Origin: Luidia sarsii
Taxonomy: Eukaryota; Echinodermata; Asteroidea; Paxillosida; Luidiidae
Length of the DNA: 64,000 nucleotides
NCBI GenBank assembly: GCA_949987565.1
Contig: OX465111.1
Coordinates: 13,028,716-13,092,715 of the forward strand
Direction of reading: 5' to 3'
Position numbers and translations under genes: made by a program. Below are positions 36,441-51,011 of the stretch, piece by piece (positions within the stretch are counted from its first letter, which is position 1; each line of letters begins with the position of its first letter). A model generated the notes under the pieces. It saw only the letters and a program-made list of their open reading frames with translations, did no database searches and had not been told where the DNA came from.

Positions 36441-39400
36441 TTCGATTTTAGAAATGTTAACACTTGGAGATTGGTTATTCCAAGGACTCTTAGCATGCCC
36501 AAATTTACTCTTGTCAACCAAATATTAAATGAGATAGAACTTACAAAGTGTATTTTTCTGTCCAGGCACACTCCACCGTCTGTTATCTGCGGGTCTACAC
36601 ACACACAAGCCCTCTTGTCAATACAGGGTAGGTCACTTTGCTTGATGATAAAATCGTCCAAACTTGTTCGATTTCAAAAATCTTAACACTCGGAGATAGC
36701 TTATTTCAAGGGCTTTGTGCATGCCAAGATTTAGCTTCGTCAACAAAATATTAACTGAAATAATGACAAGGGAAGGTCACACTGAACATTCAAAGGTTGG
36801 TGATCATCCTGCCAGACCTGTTAGGTCATCCTCCCAGACCTGTTTTTGTTATTCTCTCAGAGTAGGTTACTTTGCCTAATGATAAAATCGTCCAAACATG
36901 TTCGATTTTAGAAATCTTAACACTTGGAGATTGGTTATTCCAAGGGCTCTTGGCATGCCAAAAATTACTCTAGTCAACCAAATATTAAATGAGATAGAAC
37001 TTACAAAGTGTATTTGTATCTGTCCAGGCAAACTCCACCGTCTGTTATCTGCGGGGCTACACACACACACAAGCCCTCTCGTCAATACAGGGTAGGTCAC
37101 TTTGCTTGATGATAAAATCGTCCAAACTTGTTCGATTTCAGAAATCTTAACACTCGGAGATAGCTTATTCCAAGGGCTTTGTGCATGCCAAGATTTAGCT
37201 TCGTCAACAAAATATTAACTGAAATAATGACAAGGGAAGGTCACACTGAACATTCTAAGGTTGGTGATCATCCTGCCAGACCTGTTAGGTCATCCTCCCA
37301 GACCTGTTTTTGTTATTCTCTCAGAGTAGGTTACTTTGCCTAATGATAAAATCGTCCAAACATGTTCGATTTTAGAAATCTTAACACTTGGAGATTGGTT
37401 ATTCCAAGGGCTCTTGGCATGCCAAAAATTACTCTTGTCAACCAAATATTAAATGAGATAGAACTTACAAAGTGTATTTGTTTCTGTCCAGGCAAACTCC
37501 ACCGTCTGTTATCTGCGGGTCTACACACACACAAGCCCTCTCGTCAATACAGGGTAGGTAACTTTGCTTGATGATAAAATCGTCCAAACTTGTTCGATTT
37601 CAGAAATCTTAACACTCGGAGATAGCTTATTCCAAGGACTCTTAGCATGCCAAAATTTACTCTTGTCAACCAAATATTAAATGAGATATAACTTACAAAG
37701 TGTATTTTTCTGTCCAGGCGCACTCCACCGTCTGTTATCTGCGGGTCTACACACACACAAGCCCTCTCGTCAATACAGGGTAGGTCACTTTGCTTGATGA
37801 TAAAATCGTCCAAACTTGTTCGATTTCAAAAATCTTAACACTCGGAGATAGCTTATTCCAAGGACTCTTAGCATGCCAAAATGTACTCTTGTCAAACCAA
37901 ATATTAAATGAGATAGAACTTACAAAGTGTATTTGTTTCTGTCCAGGCAAACTCCACCGTCTGTTATCTGCGGGTCCACACACACACAAGCCCTCTCGTC
38001 AATACAGGGTAGGTCACTTTGCTTGATGATAAAATCGTCCAAACTTGTTCGATTTCAGAAATCTTAACACTCGGAGATAGCTTATTCCAAGGGCTTTGTG
38101 CATGCCAAGATTTAGCTTCGTCAACAAAATATTAACTGAAATAATGACAAGGGAAGGTCACACTGAACATTCTAAGGTTGGTGATCATCCTGCCAGACCT
38201 GTTAGGTCATCCTCCCAGACCTGTTTTTGTTATTCTCTCAGAGTAGGTTACTTTGCCTAATGATAAAATCGTCCAAACATGTTCGATTTTAGAAATGTTA
38301 ACACTTGGAGATTGGTTATTCCAAGGACTCTTAGCATGCCAAAATTTACTCTTGTCAACCAAATATTAAATGAGATAGAACTTACAAAGTGTATTTTTCT
38401 GTCCAGGCACACTCCACCGTCTGTTATCTGCGGGTCTACACACACACAAGCCCTCTTGTCAATACAGGGTAGGTCACTTTGCTTGATGATAAAATCGTCC
38501 AAACTTGTTCGATTTCAAAAATCTTAACACTCGGAGATAGCTCATTCCAAGGGCTTTGTGCATGCCAAGATTTAGCTTCGTCAACAAAATATTAACTGAA
38601 ATAATGACAAGGGAAGGTCACACTGAACATTCTAAGGTTGGTGATCATCCTGCCAGACCTGTTAGGTCATCCTCCCAGACCTGTTTTTGTTATTCTCTCA
38701 GAGTAGGTTACTTTGCCTAATGATAAAATCGTCCAAACATGTTCGATTTTAGAAATCTTAAAACTTGGAGATTGGTTATTCCAAGGGCTCTTGGCATGCC
38801 AAAAATTACTCTTGTCAACCAAATATTAAATGAGATAGAACTTACAAAGTGTATTTGTTTCTGTCCAGGCAAACTCCACCGTCTGTCATCTGCGGGTCTA
38901 CACACACACAAGCCCTCTCGTCAATACAGGGTAGGTCACTTTGCTTGATGATAAAATCGTCCAAACTTGTTCGATTTCAGAAATCTTAACACTCGGAGAT
39001 AGCTTATTCCAAGGACTCTTAGCATGCCAATATTTACTCTTGTCAACCAAATATTAAATGAGATATAACTTACAAAGTGTATTTTTCTGTCCAGGCACAC
39101 TCCACCGTCTGTTATCTGCGGGTCTACACACACACAAGCCCTCTCGTCAATACAGGGTAGGTCACTTTGCTTGATGATAAAATCGTCCAAACTTGTTCGA
39201 TTTCAAAAATCTTAACACTCGGAGATAGCTTATTCCAAGGACTTTTAGCATGCCAAAATGTACTCTTGTCAAACCAAATATTAAATGAGATAGAACTTAC
39301 AAAGTGTATTTGTTTCTGTCCAGGCAAACTCCACCGTCTGTTATCTGCGGGTCTACACACACACAAGCCCTCTCGTCAATACAGGGTAGGTCACTTTGCT

Positions 39401-40561
39401 TGATGATAAAATCGTCCAAACTTGTTCGATTTCAAAAATCTTAACACTCGGAGATAGCTTATTCCAAGGACTCTTAGCATGCCAAAATGTACTCTTGTCA
39501 AACCAAATATTAAATGAGATAGAACTTACAAAGTGTTTTTGTTTCTGTCCAGGCAAACTCCACCGTCTGTTATCTGCGGGTCTACACACACACAAGCCCT
39601 CTCGTCAATACAGGGTAGGTCACTTTGCTTGATGATAAAATCGTCCAAACTTGTTCGATTTCAAAAATCTTAACACTCGGAGATAGCTTATTCCAAGGGC
39701 TTTGTGCATGCCAAGATTTAGCTTCGTCAACAAAATATTAAATTAAATAATGACAAGGGAAGGTCACACTGAACATTCAAAGGTTGGTGATCATCCTGCC
39801 AGACCTGTTAGGTCATCCTCCCAGACCTGTTTTTGTTATTCTGTCAGAGTAGGTTACTTTGCCTGATGATAAAATCGTCCAAACATGTTCGATTTTAAAA
39901 ATCTTAACACTTGGAGATTGGTTATTTCAAGGGCTCTTGGCATGCCAAAATTTACTCTTGTCAACCAAATATTAAATGAGATAGAACTTACAAAGTGTAT
40001 TTGTTTCTGTCCAGGCACACTCCACCGTCTGTTATCTGCGGGTCTACACACACACAAGCCCTCTCGTCAATACAGGGTAGGTCACTTTGCTTGATGATAA
40101 AATCGTCCAAACTTGTTCGATTTCAGAAATCTTAACACTCGGAGATAGCTTATTCCAAGGACTCTTAGCATGCCAAAATTTACTCTTGTCAACCAAATAT
40201 TAAATGAGATATAACTTACAAAGTGTATTTTTCTGTCCAGGCACACTCCACCGTCTGTTATCTGCGGGTCTACACACACACAAGCCCTCTCGTCAATACA
40301 GGGTAGGTCACTTTGCTTCATGATAAAATCGTCCAAACTTGTTCGATTTCAAAAATCTTAACACTCGGAGATAGCTTATTCCAAGGGCTTTGTCCATGCC
40401 AAGATTTAGCTTCGTCAACAAAATATTAACTGAAATAATGACAAGGGAAGGTCACACTGAACATTCTAAGGTTGGTGATCATCCTGCCAGACCTGTTAGG
40501 TCATCCTCCCAGACCTGTTTTTGTTATTCTCTCAGAGTAGGTTACTTTGCCTAATGATAAA
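36441..40561 (+). repeat. Mixed A/B stretch with a partial 6-monomer HOR (1377 bp)
   Basis: Anchors 37351, 37579, 37805 and 38034 match 38728, 38956, 39182 and 39411 at 1377 bp (A, A, A229, B, A, B). The monomer ending at 37117 is 230 bp because it combines tttgtatctg with (AC)6. A single-monomer tandem duplication of the 229-bp A subtype lies at 39182-39639. No other long period is evident. Confidence 0.72.
39182..39639 (+). repeat. Single-monomer tandem duplication (229 bp A subtype)
   Basis: Two adjacent 229-bp A units share aaaatgtactcttgtcaaacc, a subtype otherwise found singly. They differ by acttttagcatg (near 39241) against actcttagcatg, and gtatttg against gtttttg (near 39537). This is a likely one-monomer slip or unequal exchange. 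Confidence 0.78.
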
Positions 40562-42845
40562 ATCGTCCAAACATGTTCGATTTTAGAAATCTTAACACTT
40601 GGAGATTGGTTATTCCAAGGGCTCTTGGCATGCCAAAAATTACTCTTGTCAACCAAATATTAAATGAGATAGAACTTACAAAATGTATTTGTTTCTGTCC
40701 AGGCAAACTCCACCGTCTGTTATCTGCGGGTCTACACACACACAAGCCCTCTCGTCAATACAGGGTAGGTCACTTTGCTTGAAGATAAAATCGTCCAAAC
40801 TTGTTCGATTTCAGAAATCTTAACACTCGGAGATAGCTTATTCCAAGGACTCTTAGCATGCCAAAATTTACTCTTGTCAACCAAATATTAAATGAGATAT
40901 AACTTACAAAGTGTATTTTTCTGTCCAGGCACACTCCACCGTCTGTTATCTGCGGGTCTACACACACACAAGCCCTCTCGTCAATACAGGGTAGGTCACT
41001 TTGCCTGATGAGTAAATCGTCCAAACATGTTCGATTTCTAAAATCTTAACACTTGGAGATTGGTTATTTCAAGGGCTCTTTGCATGCCAAAATTTACTCT
41101 TGTCAACCAAATATTAAATGAGATAGAACTTACAAAGTGTATTTGTTTCTGTCCAGGCAAACTCCACCGTCTGTTATCTGCGGGTCTACACACACACAAG
41201 CCCTCTCGTCAATACAGGGTAGGTCACTTTGCTTGATGATAAAATCGTCCAAACTTGTTCGATTTCAGAAATCTTAACACTCGGAGATAGCTTATTCCAA
41301 GGACTCTTAGCATGCCAAAATTTACTCTTGTCAACCAAATATTAAATGAGATAGAACTTACAAAGTGTATTTTTCTGTCCAGGCACACTCCACCGTCTGT
41401 TATCTGCGGGTCTACACAAACACAAGCCCTCTCGTCAATACAGGGTAGGTCACTTTGCTTGATGATAAAATCGTCCAAACTTGTTCGATTTCAAAAATCT
41501 TAACACTCGGAGATAGCTTATTCCAAGGGCTTTGTGCATGCCAAGATTTAGCTTCGTCAACAAAATATTAAATTAAATAATGACAAGGGAAGGTCACACT
41601 GAACATTCAAAGGTTGGTGATCATCCTGCCAGACCTGTTAGGTCATCCTCCCAGACCTGTTTTTGTTATTCTGTCAGAGTAGGTTACTTTGCCTGATGAT
41701 AAAATCGTCCAAACATGTTCGATTTTAAAAATCTTAACACTTGGAGATTGGTTATTTCAAGGGCTCTTGGCATGCCAAAATTTACTCTTGTCAACCAAAT
41801 ATTAAATGAGATAGAACTTACAAAGTGTATTTGTTTCTGTCCAGGCAAACTCCACCGTCTGTTATCTGCGGGTCTACACACACACAAGCCCTCTCGTCAA
41901 TACAGGGTAGGTCACTTTGCTTGATGATAAAATCGTCCAAACTTGTTCGATTTCAAAAATCTTAACACTCGGAGATAGCTTATTCCAAGGACTCTTAGCA
42001 TGCCAAAATTTACTCTTGTCAACCAAATATTAAATGAGATATAACTTACAAAGTGTATTTTTCTGTCCAGGCACACTCCACCGTCTGTTATCTGCGGGTC
42101 TACACACACACAAGCCCTCTCGTCAATACAGGGTAGGTCACTTTGCCTGATGAGTAAATCGTCCAAACATGTTCGATTTCTAAAATCTTAACACTTGGAG
42201 ATTGGTTATTTCAAGGGCTCTTTGCATGCCAAAATTTACTCTTGTCAACCAAATATTAAATGAGATAGAACTTACAAAGTGTATTTGTTTCTGTCCAGGC
42301 AAACTCCACCGTCTGTTATCTGCGGGTCTACACACACACAAGCCCTCTCGTCAATACAGGGTAGGTCACTTTGCTTGATGATAAAATCGTCCAAACTTGT
42401 TCGATTTCAAAAATCTTAACACTCGGAGATAGCTTATTCCAAGGACTCTTAGCATGCCAAAATTTACTCTTGTCAACCAAATATTAAATGAGATAGAACT
42501 TACAAAGTGTATTTTTCTGTCCAGGCACACTCCACCGTCTGTTATCTGCGGGTCTACACAAACACAAGCCCTCTCGTCAATACAGGGTAGGTCACTTTGC
42601 TTGATGATAAAATCGTCCAAACTTGTTCGATTTCAAAAATCTTAACACTCGGAGATAGCTTATTCCAAGGGCTTTGTGCATGCCAAGATTTAGCTTCGTC
42701 AACAAAATATTAAATTAAATAATGACAAGGGAAGGTCACACTGAACATTCAAAGGTTGGTGATCATCCTGCCAGACCTGTTAGGTCATCCTCCCAGACCT
42801 GTTTTTGTTATTCTGTCAGAGTAGGTTACTTTGCCTGATGATAAA
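40562..42845 (+). repeat. 5-monomer HOR, 1142 bp, two copies
   Basis: Order A, A, A, A, B (228+226+228+226+234 = 1142). Anchors 40790, 41016, 41244, 41470 and 41704 recur at 41932, 42158, 42386, 42612 and 42846. Shared rare markers are gcctgatgagtaaatcg (near 41008, 42150) and the interrupted AC tract acacaaacac. A third, later copy starts near 46522. Confidence 0.82.
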
Positions 42846-45800
42846 ATCGTCCAAACATGTTCGATTTTAAAAATCTTAACACTTGGAGATTGGTTATTTC
42901 AAGGGCTCTTGGCATGCCAAAATTTACTCTTGTCAACCAAATATTAAATGAGATAGAACTTACAAAGTGTATTTGTTTCTGTCCAGGCAAACTCCACCGT
43001 CTGTTATCTGCGGGTCTACACACACACAAGCCCTCTCGTCAATACAGGGTAGGTCACTTTGCTTGATGATAAAATCGTCCAAACTTGTTCGATTTCAAAA
43101 ATCTTAACACTCGGAGATAGCTTATTCCAAGGGCTTTGTGCATGCCAAGATTTAGCTTCGTCAACAAAATATTAAATTAAATAATGACAAGGGAAGGTCA
43201 CACTGAACATTCAAAGGTTGGTGATCATCCTGCCAGACCTGTTAGGTCATCCTCCCAGACCTGTTTTTGTTATTCTGTCAGAGTAGGTTACTTTGCCTGA
43301 TGATAAAATCATCCAAACATGTTCGATTTTAAAAATCTTAACACTTGGAGATTGGTTATTTCAAGGGCTCTTGGCATGCCAAAATTTACTCTTGTCAACC
43401 AAATATTAAATGAGATAGAACTTACAAAGTGTATTTGTTTCTGTCCAGGCACACTCCACCGTCTGTTATCTGCGGGTCTACACACACACAAGCCCTCTCG
43501 TCAATACAGGGTAGGTCACTTTGCTTGATGATAAAATCGTCCAAACTTCTTCGATTTCAGAAATCTTAACACTCGGAGATAGCTTATTCCAAGGACTCTT
43601 AGCATGCCAAAATTTACTCTTGTCAACCAAATATTAAATGAGATATAACTTACAAAGTGTATTTTTCTGTCCAGGCACACTCCACCGTCTGTTATCTGCG
43701 GGTCTACACACACACAAGCCCTCTCGTCAATACAGGGTAGGTCACTTTGCTTCATGATAAAATCGTCCAAACTTGTTCGATTTCAAAAATCTTAACACTC
43801 GGAGATAGCTCATTCCAAGGACTCTTAGCATGCCAAAATTTACTCTTGTCAACCAAATATTAAATGAGATAGAACTTACAAAGTGTATTTGTTTCTGTCC
43901 AGGCAAACTCCACCGTCTGTTATCTGCGGGTCTACACACACACAAGCCCTCTCGTCAATACAGGGTAGGTCACTTTGCTTGATGATAAAATCGTCCAAAC
44001 TTGTTCGATTTCAAAAAATCTTAACACTCGGAGATAGCTTATTCCAAGGGCTTTGTGCATGCCAAGATTTAGCTTCGTCAACAAAATATTAACTGAAATA
44101 ATGACAAGGGAAGGTCACACTGAACATTCTAAGGTTGGTGATCATCCTGCCAGACCTGTTAGGTCATCCTCCCAGACCTGTTTTTGTTATTCTCTCAGAG
44201 TAGGTTACTTTGCCTAATGATAAAATCGTCCAAACATGTTCGATTTTAGAAATCTTAACACTTGGAGATTGGTTATTCCAAGGGCTCTTGGCATGCCAAA
44301 AATTACTCTTGTCAACCAAATATTAAATGAGATAGAACTTACAAAGTGTATTTGTTTCTGTCCAGGCAAACTCCACCGTCTGTTATCTGCGGGTCTACAC
44401 ACACACAAGCCCTCTCGTCAATACAGGGTAGGTCACTTTGCTTGATGATAAAATCGTCCAAACTTGTTCGATTTCAAAAATCTTAACACTCGGAGATAGC
44501 TTATTCCAAGGACTCTTAGCATGCCAAAATGTACTCTTGTCAAACCAAATATTAAATGAGATAGAACTTACAAAGTGTATTTGTTTCTGTCCAGGCAAAC
44601 TCCACCGTCTGTTATCTGCGGGTCTACACACACACAAGCCCTCTCGTCAATACAGGGTAGGTCACTTTGCTTGATGATAAAATCGTCCAAACTTGTTTGA
44701 TTTCAAAAATCTTAACACTCGGAGATAGCTTATTCCAAGGGCTTTGTGCATGCCAAGATTTAGCTTCGTCAACAAAATATTAAATTAAATAATGACAAGG
44801 GAAGGTCACACTGAACATTCAAAGGTTGGTGATCATCCTGCTAGACCTGTTAGGTCATCCTCCCAGACCTGTTTTTGTTATTCTGTCAGAGTAGGTTACT
44901 TTGCCTGATGATAAAATCGTCCAAACATGTTCGATTTTAAAAATCTTAACACTTGGAGATTGGTTATTTCAAGGGCTCTTGGCATGCCAAAATTTACTCT
45001 TGTCAACCAAATATTAAATGAGATAGAACTTACAAAGTGTATTTCTTTCTGTCCAGGCAAACTCCACCGTCTGTTATCTGCGGGTCTACGCACACACAAG
45101 CCCTCTCGTCAATACAGGGTAGGTCACTTTGCTTGATGATAAAATCGTCCAAACTTGTTCGATTTCAAAAATCTTAACACTCGGAGATAGCTTATTCCAA
45201 GGGCTTTGTGCATGCCAAGATTTAGCTTCGTCAACAAAATATTAACTGAAATAATGACAAGGGAAGGTCACACTGAACATTCTAAGGTTGGTGATCATCC
45301 TGCCAGACCTGTTAGGTCATCCTCCCAGACCTGTTTTTGTTATTCTCTCAGAGTAGGTTACTTTGCCTAATGATAAAATCGTCCAAACATGTTCGATTTT
45401 AGAAATCTTAACACTTGGAGATTGGTTATTCCAAGGGCTCTTGGCATGCCAAAAATTACTCTTGTCAACCAAATATTAAATGAGATAGAACTTACAAAGT
45501 GTATTTGTTTCTGTCCAGGCAAACTCCACCGTCTGTTATCTGCGGGTCTACACACACACAAGCCCTCTCGTCAATACAGGGTAGGTCACTTTGCTTGAAG
45601 ATAAAATCGTCCAAACTTGTTCGATTTCAGAAATCTTAACACTCGGAGATAGCTTATTCCAAGGACTCTTAGCATGCCAAAATTTACTCTTGTCAACCAA
45701 ATATTAAATGAGATATAACTTACAAAGTGTATTTTTCTGTCCAGGCACACTCCACCGTCTGTTATCTGCGGGTCTACACACACACAAGCCCTCTCGTCAA

Positions 45801-48800
45801 TACAGGGTAGGTCACTTTGCCTGATGAGTAAATCGTCCAAACATGTTCGATTTCAAAAATCTTAACACTCGGAGATAGCTCATTCCAAGGGCTTTGTGCA
45901 TGCCAAGATTTAGCTTCGTCAACAAAATATTAACTGAAATAATGACAAGGGAAGGTCACACTGAACATTCAAAGGTTGGTGATCATCCTGCCACACCTGT
46001 TAGGTCATCCTCCCAGACCTGTTTTTGTTATTCTCTCAGAGTAGGTTACTTTGCCTAACGATAAAATCGTCCAAACATGTTCGATTTTAGAAATCTTAAC
46101 ACTTGGAGATTGGTTATTCCACGGGCTCTTGGCATGCCAAAAATTACTCTTGTCAACCAAATATAAAATGAGATAGAACTTACAAAGTGTATTTGTTTCT
46201 GTCCAGGCAAACTCCACCGTCTTCAATCTGCGGGTCTACACACACACAAGCCCTCTCGTCAATACAGGGTAGGTCACTTTGCTTGATGATAAAATCGTCC
46301 AAACTTGTTCGATTTCAGAAATCTTAACACTCGGAGATAGCTTATTCCAAGGACTCTTAGCATGCCAAAATTTACTCTTGTCAACCAAATATTAAATGAG
46401 ATATAACTTACAAAGTGTATTTGTTTCTGTCCAGGCAAACTCCACCGTCTGTTATCTGCGGGTCTACACACACACAAGCCCTCTCGTCAATACAGGGTAG
46501 GTCACTTTGCTTGAAGATAAAATCGTCCAAACTTGTTCGATTTCAGAAATCTTAACACTCGGAGATAGCTTATTCCAAGGACTCTTAGCATGCCAAAATT
46601 TACTCTTGTCAACCAAATATTAAATGAGATATAACTTACAAAGTGTATTTTTCTGTCCAGGCACACTCCACCGTCTGTTATCTGCGGGTCTACACACACA
46701 CAAGCCCTCTCGTCAATACAGGGTAGGTCACTTTGCCTGATGAGTAAATCGTCCAAACATGTTCGATTTCTAAAATCTTAACACTTGGAGATTGGTTATT
46801 TCAAGGGCTCTTTGCATGCCAAAATTTACTCTTGTCAACCAAATATTAAATGAGATAGAACTTACAAAGTGTATTTGTTTCTGTCCAGGCAAACTCCACC
46901 GTCTGTTATCTGCGGGTCTACACACACACAAGCCCTCTCGTCAATACAGGGTAGGTCACTTTGCTTGATGATAAAATCGTCCAAACTTGTTCGATTTCAA
47001 AAATCTTAACACTCGGAGATAGCTTATTCCAAGGACTCTTAGCATGCCAAAATTTACTCTTGTCAACCAAATATTAAATGAGATAGAACTTACAAAGTGT
47101 ATTTTTCTGTCCAGGCACACTCCACCGTCTGTTATCTGCGGGTCTACACAAACACAAGCCCTCTCGTCAATACAGGGTAGGTCACTTTGCTTGATGATAA
47201 AATCGTCCAAACTTGTTCGATTTCAAAAATCTTAACACTCGGAGATAGCTTATTCCAAGGGCTTTGTGCATGCCAAGATTTAGCTTCGTCAACAAAATAT
47301 TAAATTAAATAATGACAAGGGAAGGTCACACTGAACATTCAAAGGTTGGTGATCATCCTGCCAGACCTGTTAGGTCATCCTCCCAGACCTGTTTTTGTTA
47401 TTCTGTCAGAGTAGGTTACTTTGCCTGATGATAAAATCGTCCAAACATGTTCGATTTTAAAAATCTTAACACTTGGAGATTGGTTATTTCAAGGGCTCTT
47501 GGCATGCCAAAATTTACTCTTGTCAACCAAATATTAAATGAGATAGAACTTACAAAGTGTATTTGTTTCTGTCCAGGCAAACTCCACCGTCTGTTATCTG
47601 CGGGTCTACACACACACAAGCCCTCTCGTCAATACAGGGTAGGTCACTTTGCTTGATGATAAAATCGTCCAAACTTGTTCGATTTCAAAAATCTTAACAC
47701 TCGGAGATAGCTTATTCCAAGGGCTTTGTGCATGCCAAGATTTAGCTTCGTCAACAAAATATTAAATTAAATAATGACAAGGGAAGGTCACACTGAACAT
47801 TCAAAGGTTGGTGATCATCCTGCCAGACCTGTTAGGTCATCCTCCCAGACCTGTTTTTGTTATTCTGTCAGAGTAGGTTACTTTGCCTGATGATAAAATC
47901 ATCCAAACATGTTCGATTTTAAAAATCTTAACACTTGGAGATTGGTTATTTCAAGGGCTCTTGGCATGCCAAAATTTACTCTTGTCAACCAAATATTAAA
48001 TGAGATAGAACTTACAAAGTGTATTTGTTTCTGTCCAGGCACACTCCACCGTCTGTTATCTGCGGGTCTACACACACACAAGCCCTCTCGTCAATACAGG
48101 GTAGGTCACTTTGCTTGATGATAAAATCGTCCAAACTTCTTCGATTTCAGAAATCTTAACACTCGGAGATAGCTTATTCCAAGGACTCTTAGCATGCCAA
48201 AATTTACTCTTGTCAACCAAATATTAAATGAGATATAACTTACAAAGTGTATTTTTCTGTCCAGGCACACTCCACCGTCTGTTATCTGCGGGTCTACACA
48301 CACACAAGCCCTCTCGTCAATACAGGGTAGGTCACTTTGCTTCATGATAAAATCGTCCAAACTTGTTCGATTTCAAAAATCTTAACACTCGGAGATAGCT
48401 CATTCCAAGGACTCTTAGCATGCCAAAATTTACTCTTGTCAACCAAATATTAAATGAGATAGAACTTACAAAGTGTATTTGTTTCTGTCCAGGCAAACTC
48501 CACCGTCTGTTATCTGCGGGTCTACACACACACAAGCCCTCTCGTCAATACAGGGTAGGTCACTTTGCTTGATGATAAAATCGTCCAAACTTGTTCGATT
48601 TCAAAAAATCTTAACACTCGGAGATAGCTTATTCCAAGGGCTTTGTGCATGCCAAGATTTAGCTTCGTCAACAAAATATTAACTGAAATAATGACAAGGG
48701 AAGGTCACACTGAACATTCTAAGGTTGGTGATCATCCTGCCAGACCTGTTAGGTCATCCTCCCAGACCTGTTTTTGTTATTCTCTCAGAGTAGGTTACTT

Positions 48801-51011
48801 TGCCTAATGATAAAATCGTCCAAACATGTTCGATTTTAGAAATCTTAACACTTGGAGATTGGTTATTCCAAGGGCTCTTGGCATGCCAAAAATTACTCTT
48901 GTCAACCAAATATTAAATGAGATAGAACTTACAAAGTGTATTTGTTTCTGTCCAGGCAAACTCCACCGTCTGTTATCTGCGGGTCTACACACACACAAGC
49001 CCTCTCGTCAATACAGGGTAGGTCACTTTGCTTGATGATAAAATCGTCCAAACTTGTTCGATTTCAAAAATCTTAACACTCGGAGATAGCTTATTCCAAG
49101 GACTCTTAGCATGCCAAAATGTACTCTTGTCAAACCAAATATTAAATGAGATAGAACTTACAAAGTGTATTTGTTTCTGTCCAGGCAAACTCCACCGTCT
49201 GTTATCTGCGGGTCTACACACACACAAGCCCTCTCGTCAATACAGGGTAGGTCACTTTGCTTGATGATAAAATCGTCCAAACTTGTTTGATTTCAAAAAT
49301 CTTAACACTCGGAGATAGCTTATTCCAAGGGCTTTGTGCATGCCAAGATTTAGCTTCGTCAACAAAATATTAAATTAAATAATGACAAGGGAAGGTCACA
49401 CTGAACATTCAAAGGTTGGTGATCATCCTGCTAGACCTGTTAGGTCATCCTCCCAGACCTGTTTTTGTTATTCTGTCAGAGTAGGTTACTTTGCCTGATG
49501 ATAAAATCGTCCAAACATGTTCGATTTTAAAAATCTTAACACTTGGAGATTGGTTATTTCAAGGGCTCTTGGCATGCCAAAATTTACTCTTGTCAACCAA
49601 ATATTAAATGAGATAGAACTTACAAAGTGTATTTCTTTCTGTCCAGGCAAACTCCACCGTCTGTTATCTGCGGGTCTACGCACACACAAGCCCTCTCGTC
49701 AATACAGGGTAGGTCACTTTGCTTGATGATAAAATCGTCCAAACTTGTTCGATTTCAAAAATCTTAACACTCGGAGATAGCTTATTCCAAGGGCTTTGTG
49801 CATGCCAAGATTTAGCTTCGTCAACAAAATATTAACTGAAATAATGACAAGGGAAGGTCACACTGAACATTCTAAGGTTGGTGATCATCCTGCCAGACCT
49901 GTTAGGTCATCCTCCCAGACCTGTTTTTGTTATTCTCTCAGAGTAGGTTACTTTGCCTAATGATAAAATCGTCCAAACATGTTCGATTTTAGAAATCTTA
50001 ACACTTGGAGATTGGTTATTCCAAGGGCTCTTGGCATGCCAAAAATTACTCTTGTCAACCAAATATTAAATGAGATAGAACTTACAAAGTGTATTTGTTT
50101 CTGTCCAGGCAAACTCCACCGTCTGTTATCTGCGGGTCTACACACACACAAGCCCTCTCGTCAATACAGGGTAGGTCACTTTGCTTGAAGATAAAATCGT
50201 CCAAACTTGTTCGATTTCAGAAATCTTAACACTCGGAGATAGCTTATTCCAAGGACTCTTAGCATGCCAAAATTTACTCTTGTCAACCAAATATTAAATG
50301 AGATATAACTTACAAAGTGTATTTTTCTGTCCAGGCACACTCCACCGTCTGTTATCTGCGGGTCTACACACACACAAGCCCTCTCGTCAATACAGGGTAG
50401 GTCACTTTGCCTGATGAGTAAATCGTCCAAACATGTTCGATTTCAAAAATCTTAACACTCGGAGATAGCTCATTCCAAGGGCTTTGTGCATGCCAAGATT
50501 TAGCTTCGTCAACAAAATATTAACTGAAATAATGACAAGGGAAGGTCACACTGAACATTCAAAGGTTGGTGATCATCCTGCCACACCTGTTAGGTCATCC
50601 TCCCAGACCTGTTTTTGTTATTCTCTCAGAGTAGGTTACTTTGCCTAACGATAAAATCGTCCAAACATGTTCGATTTTAGAAATCTTAACACTTGGAGAT
50701 TGGTTATTCCACGGGCTCTTGGCATGCCAAAAATTACTCTTGTCAACCAAATATAAAATGAGATAGAACTTACAAAGTGTATTTGTTTCTGTCCAGGCAA
50801 ACTCCACCGTCTTCAATCTGCGGGTCTACACACACACAAGCCCTCTCGTCAATACAGGGTAGGTCACTTTGCTTGATGATAAAATCGTCCAAACTTGTTC
50901 GATTTCAGAAATCTTAACACTCGGAGATAGCTTATTCCAAGGACTCTTAGCATGCCAAAATTTACTCTTGTCAACCAAATATTAAATGAGATATAACTTA
51001 CAAAGTGTATT
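41775..51011 (+). repeat. 20-monomer segment of 4590 bp duplicated in tandem
   Basis: About 41775-46421 aligns with 46365-51011 at a constant 4590-bp shift. Rare private variants match in both copies: aacttcttcg (43540/48130), cttgtttga (44692/49282), tgctagacc (44840/49430), tatttctttctg (45041/49631), ctacgcacac (45087/49677), gccacacctg (45990/50580), gcctaacgat (46055/50645), atataaaatg (46161/50751) and cttcaatctgc (46221/50811). Past about 41960/46550 I found no difference. Three mismatches lie near the upstream edge, at 41813/46403, 41925/46515 and 41957/46547. Confidence 0.87.
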
